From contig NZ_JACCFL010000001.1 in the NCBI RefSeq assembly GCF_013410375.1, forward strand, positions 3,286,001 through 3,350,000: a DNA stretch of 64,000 bases. The letters are read 5' to 3'. The notes under the pieces were generated by a model. That model was not told the DNA's origin. It saw only the letters and a list, made by a program, of their open reading frames with translations, and ran no database searches. The DNA comes from Leifsonia shinshuensis. Lineage in GTDB: Bacteria; Actinomycetota; Actinomycetes; Actinomycetales; Microbacteriaceae. This document shows, one piece after another, positions 27,755-38,339 of the stretch. The translations under genes were made by a program, and so were the position numbers. Positions within the stretch are counted from its first letter, which is position 1. Each line of letters begins with the position of its first letter.

Positions 27755-28571
27755 AATCCGCTCCCAGGTTCGACAGGTTCTCCTCCGACCAGTGCTCGGC
27801 CGTCCAGCGCAGCGTCAGCTCGCCGAGCGGCTCCAGCTGCTCGAACGCGATCGCCGCGTGCCGGTACAGCTCCAGGACGGCGAGGAAGCGCGCGATCACG
27901 ACGCCCTTCTGCTCCGCCCCGGCCACCAGCTGCCGGAACGACAGCGGCTCGCCCGCGCGCAGCATGCCGACCACGACGGCGGCCTGCTCGCGGATGCTCA
28001 CCAGCGGCGCGTGCAGATGGTCGAGTCCCACGACGGGGATCTCCCGCGGCGTCATCGCCAGCGTCGCGAGCGCCGCGAAATCCTCGGCGGTCAGCGTCCA
28101 GACCAGCTCGGGCGTGCGCTGGCGGTACTTGTCCTCCAGCCGCACCGACCGCGCATGCCGCGCACTCTCCGCGTCGAGATGCGCAGCGAACCACGTCGAC
28201 GCCTCCTGGAACGCGCGGTACTGCAGCAGCCGCGCGAACAACAGGTCGCGGGCCTCCAGCAGCGCCACATCCTCGGCGTCGACCAGCTCGCCCTGCGGCA
28301 GCAGTCCGGCGATCTTGAGGTCGAGGAGCGTCGCCGCGACGAGCAGGAACTCGCTCGCCTCGTCCAGGCTCTCGTCCGCGTCCAGCCGGCGCAGGTAGGC
28401 GATGAACTCGTCGGTGACGCGGCTCAGCGAGATCTCGGTGATGTCCAGCTCGTGCTTGGAGATCAGTGAGAGCAGCAGGTCGAACGGGCCCTCGAACGAG
28501 CCGACGGCGACGCGGAAGCCGCCGTCGTCCGCGGTGTCCTGATCCAGCGGCGGCTCAGGCGACGGCGCCAC
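27744..28571 (-). CDS. scpA: SMC-Scp complex kleisin subunit ScpA
   Basis: This 275-residue kleisin closes the SMC ring. The conserved N-terminal motif FEGPFDLLLSLISKHELDI is at residues about 28-46, and the C-terminal winged helix contains FLAVLELYRH. It overlaps the ParA-like gene upstream by 17 bases. The expected length and neighbours support the call. Confidence 0.95.
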   Translation of the reverse strand: MAPSPEPPLDQDTADDGGFRVAVGSFEGPFDLLLSLISKHELDITEISLSRVTDEFIAYLRRLDADESLDEASEFLLVAATLLDLKIAGLLPQGELVDAEDVALLEARDLLFARLLQYRAFQEASTWFAAHLDAESARHARSVRLEDKYRQRTPELVWTLTAEDFAALATLAMTPREIPVVGLDHLHAPLVSIREQAAVVVGMLRAGEPLSFRQLVAGAEQKGVVIARFLAVLELYRHAAIAFEQLEPLGELTLRWTAEHWSEENLSNLGADYDG

Positions 28572-29451
28572 GGAAGATCAGTTCCCTCGCCAGCTGGCGG
28601 TAGGCCTCCGCCGCCTGGTGCTCCGGCGCGAACTGCGTGATCGGCGTCGCCGCGACGGAGGCGTCAGGGAACTTCACCGTGCGCGAGATCACCGTCTCCA
28701 GCACGCGGTCGCCGAACGCGTCGACGACGCGCTCCAGCACCTCGCGCGAGTGCAGCGTGCGGGAGTCGTACATCGTGGCGAGGATGCCGTCGAGCTCGAT
28801 GGCCGGGTTCAGCCGCTCGCGGACCTTGTCGATGGTCTCGATCAGCAGGGCGACGCCGCGGAGCGCGAAGTACTCGCACTCGAGCGGGATGAGCACCCCG
28901 TGGCTGGCGGTGAGCGCATTGACGGTGAGGATGCCGAGCGACGGCTGGCAGTCGATGAGGATGACGTCGTAGTCGGCCGACACCTTGCGCAGCACGCCGG
29001 CGAGGATCTGCTCGCGCGCCACCTCGTTGACCAGGTGCACCTCGGCGGCGGAGAGGTCGATGTTCGCCGGGATGATGTCGAGCCCGGGGACGCCGGTGGT
29101 CTGGATGGCCTCCTGCACGTCCGCGTGGCGGTTCAGCAGCAGGTCGTAGATCGTCGTGACGTCGTGGGTCTGCGCGCCGAGGCCGGCCGAGAGGGCGCCC
29201 TGCGGGTCGAAGTCGATCGCGAGCACCCGGCGGCCGTACTCGGCCAGGGCGGCGCCCAGGTTGATGGACGTCGTGGTCTTGCCCACGCCGCCCTTCTGGT
29301 TGCACAGCGCCACGATCTTGGCGGGCCCGTGCTGCTTCAGCGCGGCGGGGACGGGGAACGCGCGCAGCGGGCGCCCGGTGGGTCCGAGCGGCGCGGCGAG
29401 GGATGCGGTGTCCATGCCGGGAAGCTCCGTCCTGACCTCGTCGTTGCGCGT
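28555..29451 (-). CDS. ParA-family ATPase linked to scpAB
   Basis: This protein of about 298 residues carries the deviant Walker A KGGVGKTTTSINLGAALAEY, DFDPQGALSAGLG and a Walker B DVILIDCQPSLGILT. These mark the ParA/Soj family that positions or segregates DNA. No ParB is adjacent; it belongs to the conserved xerD-parA-scpA-scpB-rluB cluster and is probably distinct from the origin-proximal ParA. GTG at 29451 is chosen for an AAAGGGACGAGG stretch upstream; GTG at 29493 is an alternative. Confidence 0.9.
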   Translation of the reverse strand, partial: TRNDEVRTELPGMDTASLAAPLGPTGRPLRAFPVPAALKQHGPAKIVALCNQKGGVGKTTTSINLGAALAEYGRRVLAIDFDPQGALSAGLGAQTHDVTTIYDLLLNRHADVQEAIQTTGVPGLDIIPANIDLSAAEVHLVNEVAREQILAGVLRKVSADYDVILIDCQPSLGILTVNALTASHGVLIPLECEYFALRGVALLIETIDKVRERLNPAIELDGILATMYDSRTLHSREVLERVVDAFGDRVLETVISRTVKFPDASVAATPITQFAPEHQAAEAYRQLARELIFRGAVA

Positions 29452-29586
29452 CACCTGGCTGATCCTCGTCCCTTTCGATCGACGGCCGTTCACGGCCTGT
29501 TCACGGGGTCCATCCTATCCGCGTGCTCCCCCGTCCGCGGGCCGCGACGGCGGCGGGTCACCAGGGCGCCAGCCGGCCCGGACGCG

Positions 29587-30492
29587 CTACCGCGCCCGCG
29601 GGTGCGCCGTCACGTAGACGTCGCGCAGCGCGTCGGCCGTGACCAGCGTGTAGATCTGCGTCGTCGCCACCGAGGAGTGGCCGAGCAGCTCCTGCACCAC
29701 GCGCACGTCGGCGCCGCCGGCGAGGAGGTGCGTCGCGAACGAGTGGCGCAGCGTGTGCGGCGAGATCTCCACCCCGAGCTGCGCGCGCTCGGCGGCCGCG
29801 CGGATGATCAGCCAGACGTTCTGCCGGGACAGGCGGGCGCCGCGCATCCCGAGGAACAGGGCGGGCGTCGCCCTCCCCCGCGCCGACAGCACGGGGCGCG
29901 CCCGGACCAGGTAGGCGGCGACGGCGGTCTGCGCGTAGCTGCCGAGCGGGACGATCCGCTGCTTGGCGCCCTTGCCGGTCAGGCGCACGACGTCGGTGTC
30001 GATCACGTCGTCCACGTTCAGGCCGACCGCCTCACTGACCCGGGCGCCGGTCGCGTACATCAGCTCCAGCAGCGCCTTGTCGCGGAGGTGGTCCAGCTCG
30101 TCGCCGTCGGTCGCCGCCAGCAGCGCGGCGACCTGGTCGACGCTGATCGCCTTCGGCAGCGTGCTCGGCAGCTTCGGCGGACGGACGTCGCGGGCGGCGT
30201 CGACCTCCACGCGTCCCTCCTCCAGGAGGAAGCGGTGGAAGCCGCGGACGGTCGAGAGCATCCGGGCCAGGGAGGTCGCGGTCAGCGGCGACTCCTCGCG
30301 GGAGCCGAGGTGCGCGAGGTAGCGCGAGACGGTCGCCGGGGCGACCTGACGGACGTCGAGCACGCCCTCGCCGTCCAGCCAGGCAGCGTAGACGGCGAGG
30401 TCACGGCGGTAGGCGGCGACCGTGTTCGCCGAGAGGCCGCGCTCGATGGCGACGTGCCTGAGGAAGGCGTCCGCGTCGGCCGCGACGGTCAT
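29587..30492 (-). CDS. xerD: Tyrosine recombinase XerD
   Basis: This 301-residue site-specific recombinase resolves chromosome dimers with XerC. The N-terminal SAM-like domain includes [19 protein letters not shown]. The catalytic residues are visible as [12 protein letters not shown] (R), [12 protein letters not shown] (H..R), [10 protein letters not shown] (H) and IYTLV (Y). ATG at 30492 overlaps the NUDIX stop by four bases. Gene order with scpAB supports XerD rather than a phage integrase. Confidence 0.94.
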   Translation of the reverse strand: MTVAADADAFLRHVAIERGLSANTVAAYRRDLAVYAAWLDGEGVLDVRQVAPATVSRYLAHLGSREESPLTATSLARMLSTVRGFHRFLLEEGRVEVDAARDVRPPKLPSTLPKAISVDQVAALLAATDGDELDHLRDKALLELMYATGARVSEAVGLNVDDVIDTDVVRLTGKGAKQRIVPLGSYAQTAVAAYLVRARPVLSARGRATPALFLGMRGARLSRQNVWLIIRAAAERAQLGVEISPHTLRHSFATHLLAGGADVRVVQELLGHSSVATTQIYTLVTADALRDVYVTAHPRAR

Positions 30493-31195
30493 CCCGCGGC
30501 GCTCTGCTCGCTCAGCTCGGCGGCGCCCTCCGCATCGGCCAGCTTCGGGTGGCTCGGCCACGGCGCGTCGGCCGCGCCCAGGCTCGTCCAGCCCCTCTCC
30601 CTGGCGACGTGCGCGGCGAGCACCGCGACGCTCAGCGGGGCGTTGTGCACGCGTCGCTCCAGCACCGCGTCGACGGCCTCCTCCAGCGGCACCCAGGCGA
30701 CCTGGATGTCGGCCTCCTCGGCCTCGCGCTCGAACGCCGAACCCGTCGGGCGGACGTCGCGCGCCAGGTAGATCCGGATCGCCTCGTCATTGCCGCCGGG
30801 GCTGGTGAAGATGTCGGTCAGCACGTTCCAGCTGCCGGCCTCGACGTCGGCCTCCTCGGCCAGCTCGCGCTGCGCCGCGGTCAGCGGGTCCTCTCCGCGG
30901 ATGTCGAGCAGGCCGGCCGGGATCTCCCAGTCGCGGTGCCGCACGGGATGCCGGTACTGCTTGATCAGCAGCACGCGGTCCTGGTCGTCCAGCGCGAGCA
31001 CCGCGACGGCGCCGGTGTGGTCCACGTACTCGCGGGTGATCTCCTCGCCGTTGTAGCGGAAGGTGTCACGCCGCACATCCCAGATCCGGCCGTCGAAGGC
31101 GACCTCGGACGAGACGATCTCGGGACGGAACGGCTCGTCGCGAAGCACGGCACCTTCCGCCGGCGCACCCTTCGCCGCGGCGCCCTCCGCCGCCA

Positions 31196-31196
<1 letters not shown>
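30489..31196 (-). CDS. NUDIX hydrolase, ADP-ribose pyrophosphatase-like
   Basis: This 235-residue enzyme has the Nudix box [20 protein letters not shown] preceded by IPAGLLDIR, and ends in an ADP-ribose pyrophosphatase-type C-terminus. It probably hydrolyses ADP-ribose or a related nucleoside diphosphate derivative. An Ala/Lys/Glu-rich N-terminal stretch of about 20 residues is low-complexity. It is coupled to pyrG by ATGA and to xerD by ATGA. Confidence 0.9.
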
Positions 31197-32968
<1,772 letters not shown>

Positions 32969-33011
32969 TCAGCTTATCACCTGCGGCGGGGAGTCCCGCG
33001 CGTGTCGCGGC

Positions 33012-34826
33012 TCAGCGCGCGGTCGCCGCCATGTCCACGAGCTCGCGCGCGTGGGCGAGGCCGCTCTCGGAGTCGGGGAGGCCGGAGAGCAGCCGCGCCA
33101 TCTCGGCGATGCGCTCGTCGCCGTCGAGCCGGCGCACGCTGGAGGCCGTGACAGCGCCGTCGCTGCCCTTGACGACGGTGAGGTGGTTGTTCGCGAACGC
33201 CGCCACCTGCGCGAGGTGGGTGACCACGATCACCTGGGCGCTCTCGGCGAGGCGCGCGAGCCGGCGGCCGATCTCGATGGCGGAGGCGCCGCCGACGCCG
33301 GCGTCCACCTCGTCGAAGATGAACGTGGGCACCGGGTCGGTCGCGGCGATGACAACCTCGATCGCGAGCATGACGCGGGAGAGCTCGCCGCCGGACGCGC
33401 CCTTGCCGAGCGGGCGCGGCTCGGCCCCGGGGTGCGGGCGGAGCAGGATCGCGACCTGGTCGCGGCCGCTGGCGGTGTAGCTCTGCGGGTCGGCCTCGTC
33501 GCGCTGGGTGACCTCCACGACCACGCGGGCGTCCGGCATGGCGAGGGCGGACAGCTCCTCGGAGACGGCGGCGGCGAGGCGTTCGGCGGCAGCGCGGCGG
33601 CGCTCGCTCAGGTCGGCGGCGAGCTCGACGACGAGCGCCCTGTCAGCTTCCACTTCCGCGGTGAGCTCCTGGATGCGGTCGGCGTCGCCGTCGAGCTCCA
33701 GGAGCCGGAGGCTGCCGGTCTCCAGCGTGCTGATGACGTCGTCGAGCGTGGGCCCGTACTTGCGGACGAGCGTGGACAACTCCGCACGGCGCTCCTGGAC
33801 GGCCTCCAGCTCGCGCGAGCCGTCGGTGTCGAGCGCCGCGAGGTAGGTGGAGAGCTGCGCGGCGATGTCGGACGCCAGGTAGCTGAGGTTGGCCACGGCC
33901 TCCACGGTCGGCGCGAGCTCGGCGTCGTGGGGCGCGACGCGCTCGACCTGGCGGCGGGCGGCCTCCAGGAGGCCGACAACGTCGGGCTCCTCGGACTCCT
34001 CGGCCGAGAGCAGTTCGCGGGCGCCGGAGGCGGCGAGGCGCAGCTCCTCCAGGTTGGTCAGCCGCTCGGCGCGCTCGGCCAGCTCCTCGTCCTCCCCCGG
34101 CTGCGGCGCGACGGTCTCGATCTCGGCCATGGCGACCCGGAGGTCGTCGGCCTCGCGGGCGCGCCGGTCGCGGTCGGCCAACAGCTCGTCCAGCTCGGTC
34201 GCGTTGTCGCGCCAGCGGTGGAACACCTGCGCGTAGGCGTCGATCGCGGCCGCCAGCTCGGGGCCGGCGAACCGGTCCAGCGCCTCGCGCTGCGCGACGG
34301 CGGACCGCAGCCGCAGCTGGTCGGACTGGCCGTGGACGACGACGAGCTGCTCGCCCAGCTCGGTGAGCACGCTCACCGGGGCGCTGCGGCCGCCGACGAC
34401 CGCGCGCGACCGGCCCTCGGCCGACACCGACCGGCTGAGCACGAGCTCGGCCGCGCCGTCGCCGAGCGGGTCGACGTCGCCGCCGGCATCGCGCACGCGC
34501 TCCACGACCTCCCCCGGCTCCTCGACGCGCCAGCGTCCCTCGACCCAGGCCTGCGGGCTGCCGAGCCGGACGGCCCCGGTGTCGGCGCGCTCGCCGAGCA
34601 GGAGGCCGAGTGCGGAGACGACCATCGTCTTGCCCGCGCCGGTCTCGCCGGTGATCGCGGTGAAGCCCGGCCCGAGCGGCAGGGCGGCGTCGGCGATGAC
34701 GCCCAGGTCGCGGATGGAGATCTCGTCGATGCCGCCGCGGTTGCGGTCCGCGCGGTTGGGGCCTGCGCTGCTGCGGTCTGCGCTGCTGCGGTCTGCGCTG
34801 CTGCGGTTCGGGTGGTGCTCAGTCAC
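33012..34826 (-). CDS. recN: DNA repair protein RecN
   Basis: This 604-residue SMC-like ATPase acts in double-strand break repair. Walker A ITGETGAGKTMVVSALG is near residue 58, long coiled-coil arms follow, and the C-terminal signature and Walker B are LGKGASGGELSRVMLAIE and TFIFDEVDAGVGG. The first 33 residues are a low-complexity SSADR repeat absent from typical RecN. The GTG start overlaps the nadK stop by eight bases. Confidence 0.96.
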   Translation of the reverse strand: MTEHHPNRSSADRSSADRSSAGPNRADRNRGGIDEISIRDLGVIADAALPLGPGFTAITGETGAGKTMVVSALGLLLGERADTGAVRLGSPQAWVEGRWRVEEPGEVVERVRDAGGDVDPLGDGAAELVLSRSVSAEGRSRAVVGGRSAPVSVLTELGEQLVVVHGQSDQLRLRSAVAQREALDRFAGPELAAAIDAYAQVFHRWRDNATELDELLADRDRRAREADDLRVAMAEIETVAPQPGEDEELAERAERLTNLEELRLAASGARELLSAEESEEPDVVGLLEAARRQVERVAPHDAELAPTVEAVANLSYLASDIAAQLSTYLAALDTDGSRELEAVQERRAELSTLVRKYGPTLDDVISTLETGSLRLLELDGDADRIQELTAEVEADRALVVELAADLSERRRAAAERLAAAVSEELSALAMPDARVVVEVTQRDEADPQSYTASGRDQVAILLRPHPGAEPRPLGKGASGGELSRVMLAIEVVIAATDPVPTFIFDEVDAGVGGASAIEIGRRLARLAESAQVIVVTHLAQVAAFANNHLTVVKGSDGAVTASSVRRLDGDERIAEMARLLSGLPDSESGLAHARELVDMAATAR

Positions 34827-35745
34827 GTCCGGCCGGCCCCCGCCATCCCGAGACCGGGAGGTCGAACTTGTGCACGAGCCGGTCGGTGAACGGCCCGGGG
34901 TGCAGCCGCGCGAGCCGCACCGGGATCGGCGACCGGCGCACGACGACGCGCGCGCCGCGCGGCAGGTCGAACTGCCGGCGCCCGTCGCACCAGAGGATGC
35001 CCTCCCCGCCCGCGCGGTCCAGCAGCTCCACGGCGAGGGAGGAGTTGCCGTCGACCACGAGCGGCCGCGAGAACAGGGCGTGCGCGCTCAGCGGCACGAG
35101 CAGGAGAGCGGCGACGCCCGGCCAGACCACCGGTCCGCCGGCCGAGAACGAGTAGGCGGTGGACCCGGTGGGCGTGGACATCACGACGCCGTCGCAGCCG
35201 AAGCTCGACATCGGCCGCCCGTCGACCTCGATGACGACCTCGAGCATCCGCTCGCGGCTCGCCTTCTCGACGGTCGCCTCGTTGAGCGCCCAACTCTCGT
35301 AGACGACCTCCTTGCCGACCTTGACCCGGGCGGAGAGCGTCATGCGCTCCTCCACCTCGTAATCCTTCGCGAGCCCGCGGGCGACGGCGATCTCGAGGTC
35401 GTCGCGCTCGCTCTCGGCGAGGAAGCCGACGTGCCCGAGGTTGACGCCGAGCAGCGGGGCGGTGCAACCGCGGACGAGCTCGGCCGCGCGCAGGATGGTG
35501 CCGTCGCCGCCCAGCACGATCACCAGTTCGAGATCGCTCGCCTGCACCTCGTCGCCGAGGACGGCGACCGCGTCGAGATCGGGTGCGGCGACGAGCAGGT
35601 CGCGCCGCTCGTCCTCGCTGAGCACGGGCACGACCCCGGCGGAGATGAGCTGCCGGCACACCTGCACGCCCGCGTCGAGGGAGTCCTGGCGACCGGTGTG
35701 CGCGACGACGAGGATGTATCGCTGCGCGTCACCCGATGCCGCCAC
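34819..35745 (-). CDS. nadK: NAD kinase
   Basis: This 308-residue enzyme phosphorylates NAD to NADP. The GGDGT motif is present as VIVLGGDGTILRAAELV, with LGHVGFLAE and the NE/D region SWALNEATVEKASR. The glycine-rich C-terminal part reads MSTPTGSTAYSFSAGGPVV. GTG at 35745 has GGGAGG six bases upstream. The tlyA-nadK-recN order is standard in actinobacteria, except for the flippase gene inserted upstream. Confidence 0.96.
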   Translation of the reverse strand: MAASGDAQRYILVVAHTGRQDSLDAGVQVCRQLISAGVVPVLSEDERRDLLVAAPDLDAVAVLGDEVQASDLELVIVLGGDGTILRAAELVRGCTAPLLGVNLGHVGFLAESERDDLEIAVARGLAKDYEVEERMTLSARVKVGKEVVYESWALNEATVEKASRERMLEVVIEVDGRPMSSFGCDGVVMSTPTGSTAYSFSAGGPVVWPGVAALLLVPLSAHALFSRPLVVDGNSSLAVELLDRAGGEGILWCDGRRQFDLPRGARVVVRRSPIPVRLARLHPGPFTDRLVHKFDLPVSGWRGPAGRD

Positions 35746-35846
35746 GTCGCCTCCCTGTTGTGTTCGCGCCCCGTTTCAGGCCGTCCCACCATTCTGTCGG
35801 TTTTCGGGGCGGGATGTGCCGGAGGCGCGGAGATTGTGGAGAACGT

Positions 35847-37214
35847 TCATTCAGCGGCGGATGTGGAGACCGCACCGCCGCCCCCGCGATCGTGACGGCG
35901 CAGGTCCCGGAAGCGCGCGCGGATGGCGAGCAGTTGCACGAGCAGGACCGCTGTCTCCGCGATGAGCTGGCCGCCGAGCGCTCCGGTTCCGTGGAAGAAC
36001 ACGGCACCGACGAATATCGAGGGCAGACCGACCACAGCGCCGATCGCCGCAGACCGGGAGATGGCCGACATGCGCCCGAGCGCGACCAGGAGCACAGGCC
36101 CGGACGCCATGCTCGCACAGACGATCGCGACGTTCGCGCCACCGAGCGCCGCCGCAAGCGGCGGAATGTCTACCGTGCCCGAGAAGACCATGTGGGCGGC
36201 CGTCGATGCCCCGAAAGCGAATGCGATACCGCAGAGCACCCCGATACCCGAGCTGATGAGGGTGGCGCGCACCGCGCGCGCGATCCGTTGGGCGGGATCG
36301 ACCTCGCGCCCGACCCACCCCTTGAGCACATACTGCTGGGTCGAAATGACCTGTTGGACCATCCGCTTGATTCGGTCGACCGAGGCGTAGAGCAGGGTGG
36401 CATTCACCGACCCGAGAGTCGCGACGGTCGTGCCGAGGGACAGATACATCGACGAGAAGATGTTCGTGCTCAGCGCGTGCCCCTGCATGCTGATGACACG
36501 CGCGATACGTCGAGGCCCGAGGGCGACGAAGTCAGCGCCGCGGACACCGAGCACGAGAGCGGCTGCCGCAGGCGAGATCAGGGCCCCGAGGAGAAGAGCG
36601 ATCGGGTAGGCGTACAACGAAAGACCTGCGGCGATGGCCCACGCGGACAACGCGATCAGGAGGGTTCTCGGGAGCACCTCCGTGAAGAGGAACAGTCGCG
36701 GCCGCATCATCCCGATGAAGATCCATCCGCCGCCCATGACGGCCAACCCGGTCGCCAGAGCGATGAGGGCGGCGACGCCGTCTGATTCCGGTGCGAGCAG
36801 TGCCGCGACGGGGATGGCGATTCCGAGAACGGGAATCGCGACCGCAGCCTTCGTGATCAATGAGGTGGCGAATACGCGAGCGCGGTTCCGCTCCGACATG
36901 CGCGCGACACGCTGCGTTCCGCTGAGGCCCCACCCGAGCTCCACGACGACACCGGCCGTTCCGCCGAGCGACTGCCCGAGCGCGACCGCCGTCCACGCAC
37001 CGCTGCCGTGCGTCGCTGTGATCGCGGGCAGGGCGAGGAGGGGTGACACTGCGTTGAGCACCGGGACTGCGAGATACCCGACGAAGACCGAGAACAGGAT
37101 CCGCCCTCGGCCGAGTCTGGTCCGCCACGACACCGGAGGGAGCGGAGTCACAGCGGGCGGCCTCGTTTCGGCTTCGAGCGGCACGGAAGCACGGGGAGGC
37201 GACCGAAGTTTCAC
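35847..37214 (-). CDS. Polysaccharide flippase-like multispan membrane protein
   Basis: This protein of up to 455 residues has about 12 hydrophobic helices and few charged residues outside loops. Its helix pattern and LNAVSPLLALPAI start resemble Wzx/MATE-type lipid-linked oligosaccharide exporters. The start is uncertain: GTG at 37214 lacks a ribosome-binding site. It separates tlyA from nadK, genes normally adjacent in actinobacteria, so it is probably a later insertion. No glycosyltransferase genes flank it. Confidence 0.65.
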   Translation of the reverse strand: MKLRSPPRASVPLEAETRPPAVTPLPPVSWRTRLGRGRILFSVFVGYLAVPVLNAVSPLLALPAITATHGSGAWTAVALGQSLGGTAGVVVELGWGLSGTQRVARMSERNRARVFATSLITKAAVAIPVLGIAIPVAALLAPESDGVAALIALATGLAVMGGGWIFIGMMRPRLFLFTEVLPRTLLIALSAWAIAAGLSLYAYPIALLLGALISPAAAALVLGVRGADFVALGPRRIARVISMQGHALSTNIFSSMYLSLGTTVATLGSVNATLLYASVDRIKRMVQQVISTQQYVLKGWVGREVDPAQRIARAVRATLISSGIGVLCGIAFAFGASTAAHMVFSGTVDIPPLAAALGGANVAIVCASMASGPVLLVALGRMSAISRSAAIGAVVGLPSIFVGAVFFHGTGALGGQLIAETAVLLVQLLAIRARFRDLRRHDRGGGGAVSTSAAE

Positions 37215-37342
37215 ATTTCATTTTGCTCGACAGAGAATATCGACCCGCACGCCTCTCTCGCGCGACCTGAGCGGCCGATCCGCACAACAGGGGCCTCAGC
37301 TTCGCCTCCGCTTTCACACGCGGCGACAGAAGGCGTCGACGC

Positions 37343-38134
37343 TCACGCCGTGACCGCGCGCACCTTCTCCAGCCAGTCCGTCGGATTGCTCCCGCGCTCC
37401 GTCAGGTGCACCAGGGCCTCCTGGTTGCCGTGGGATCCGGCGATGGGCGAGGCGATCACTCCGGCGGTGCCGAGGCCCGCATCCCAGGCGCTCCACAGCA
37501 CGCCGTCGACGGCGTCCGCGCGCAGTCCGGCGTCGCGCACGATCCCTTCGCGGACACCGGTGCGGCCGACCTCGAACTGCGGCTTGACCAGCAGGACGAA
37601 GTCCGCGTCCGGGGCGGCGACCTCGCGCAGCGCGGGGAGCACGTGCGCGAGCGAGATGAAGGACAGGTCGGCGACGACCAGGTCCGGACGGAGCTCGGAG
37701 CCGACGAGCGCGCCGAACGACTCGCGGGTCAGCTCCCGGACGTTCACGCCCTCGTAGGAGAACAGCCGGTCCTCCCGCCCCAGCTCGGGTGCGAGCTGCC
37801 CGTGCCCGACATCGACCGCGATCACGAGCCGCGCGCCGCGCTCCAGCAGCACCTGGCTGAATCCTCCCGTCGAGGCGCCGGCGTCGAGCGCCACCCGGCC
37901 CTCGACCGGGACCTCGAACGCGTCCAGGGCCGCGATGAGCTTGTGCGCGCCGCGGCTCACGTAGTGGTCGGCGCCGGCGACGACGAGCACCTGCTCCTCC
38001 CCCACCTTGGCGGAGGCCCGCACGACGGGCTTGCCGTCGACGGTCACCAGGCCGTCCGCGATCAGCGTCGCGGCGTGCGTCCGCGACCGAGCCAGCCCGC
38101 GCGCGGCGAGCGCGACGTCCAGACGTTCAGCCAT
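37343..38134 (-). CDS. tlyA: TlyA family rRNA 2'-O-methyltransferase
   Basis: This 263-residue protein combines an N-terminal S4 RNA-binding domain (RLDVALAARGLARSRTHAA) with an FtsJ-like SAM-binding domain (ALDAGASTGGFSQVLLERGA). Family members methylate 16S and 23S rRNA cytidines and are called hemolysins for historical reasons. It overlaps the small upstream gene by eight bases. Confidence 0.93.
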   Translation of the reverse strand: MAERLDVALAARGLARSRTHAATLIADGLVTVDGKPVVRASAKVGEEQVLVVAGADHYVSRGAHKLIAALDAFEVPVEGRVALDAGASTGGFSQVLLERGARLVIAVDVGHGQLAPELGREDRLFSYEGVNVRELTRESFGALVGSELRPDLVVADLSFISLAHVLPALREVAAPDADFVLLVKPQFEVGRTGVREGIVRDAGLRADAVDGVLWSAWDAGLGTAGVIASPIAGSHGNQEALVHLTERGSNPTDWLEKVRAVTA

Positions 38135-38312
38135 GCCGTGGGGCGTCGGCGCCTTCGAGCCGGGCGGACAGCTCCTCGTGGAGCTGCGCGTACGCCTCGG
38201 CGCGCGCGGCGAGCGGCTGCTCCTCGATCACCTCGAGCTGCGACAGGAGACCGTCCGGGGTCGCCGGACCGTCGTCCGGCCGGTCGCCGTCCCCTGCCGC
38301 CTGGCTCTGCAT
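38127..38312 (-). CDS. Small acidic conserved-context protein upstream of tlyA
   Basis: This 61-residue acidic protein (MQSQAAGDGDRPDDGPATPD at the start; LSQLEVIEEQPLAARAEAYA in a probable helix) overlaps tlyA by eight bases. ATG at 38312 is preceded by TAAGGT and seven bases, a leaderless pattern, which argues against the frame start at 38321. Small proteins in this position are common in actinobacteria. Function is unknown. Confidence 0.7.
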   Translation of the reverse strand: MQSQAAGDGDRPDDGPATPDGLLSQLEVIEEQPLAARAEAYAQLHEELSARLEGADAPRHG

Positions 38313-38339
38313 GTCCGTCACCTTACCCGCGCGCGTCCG

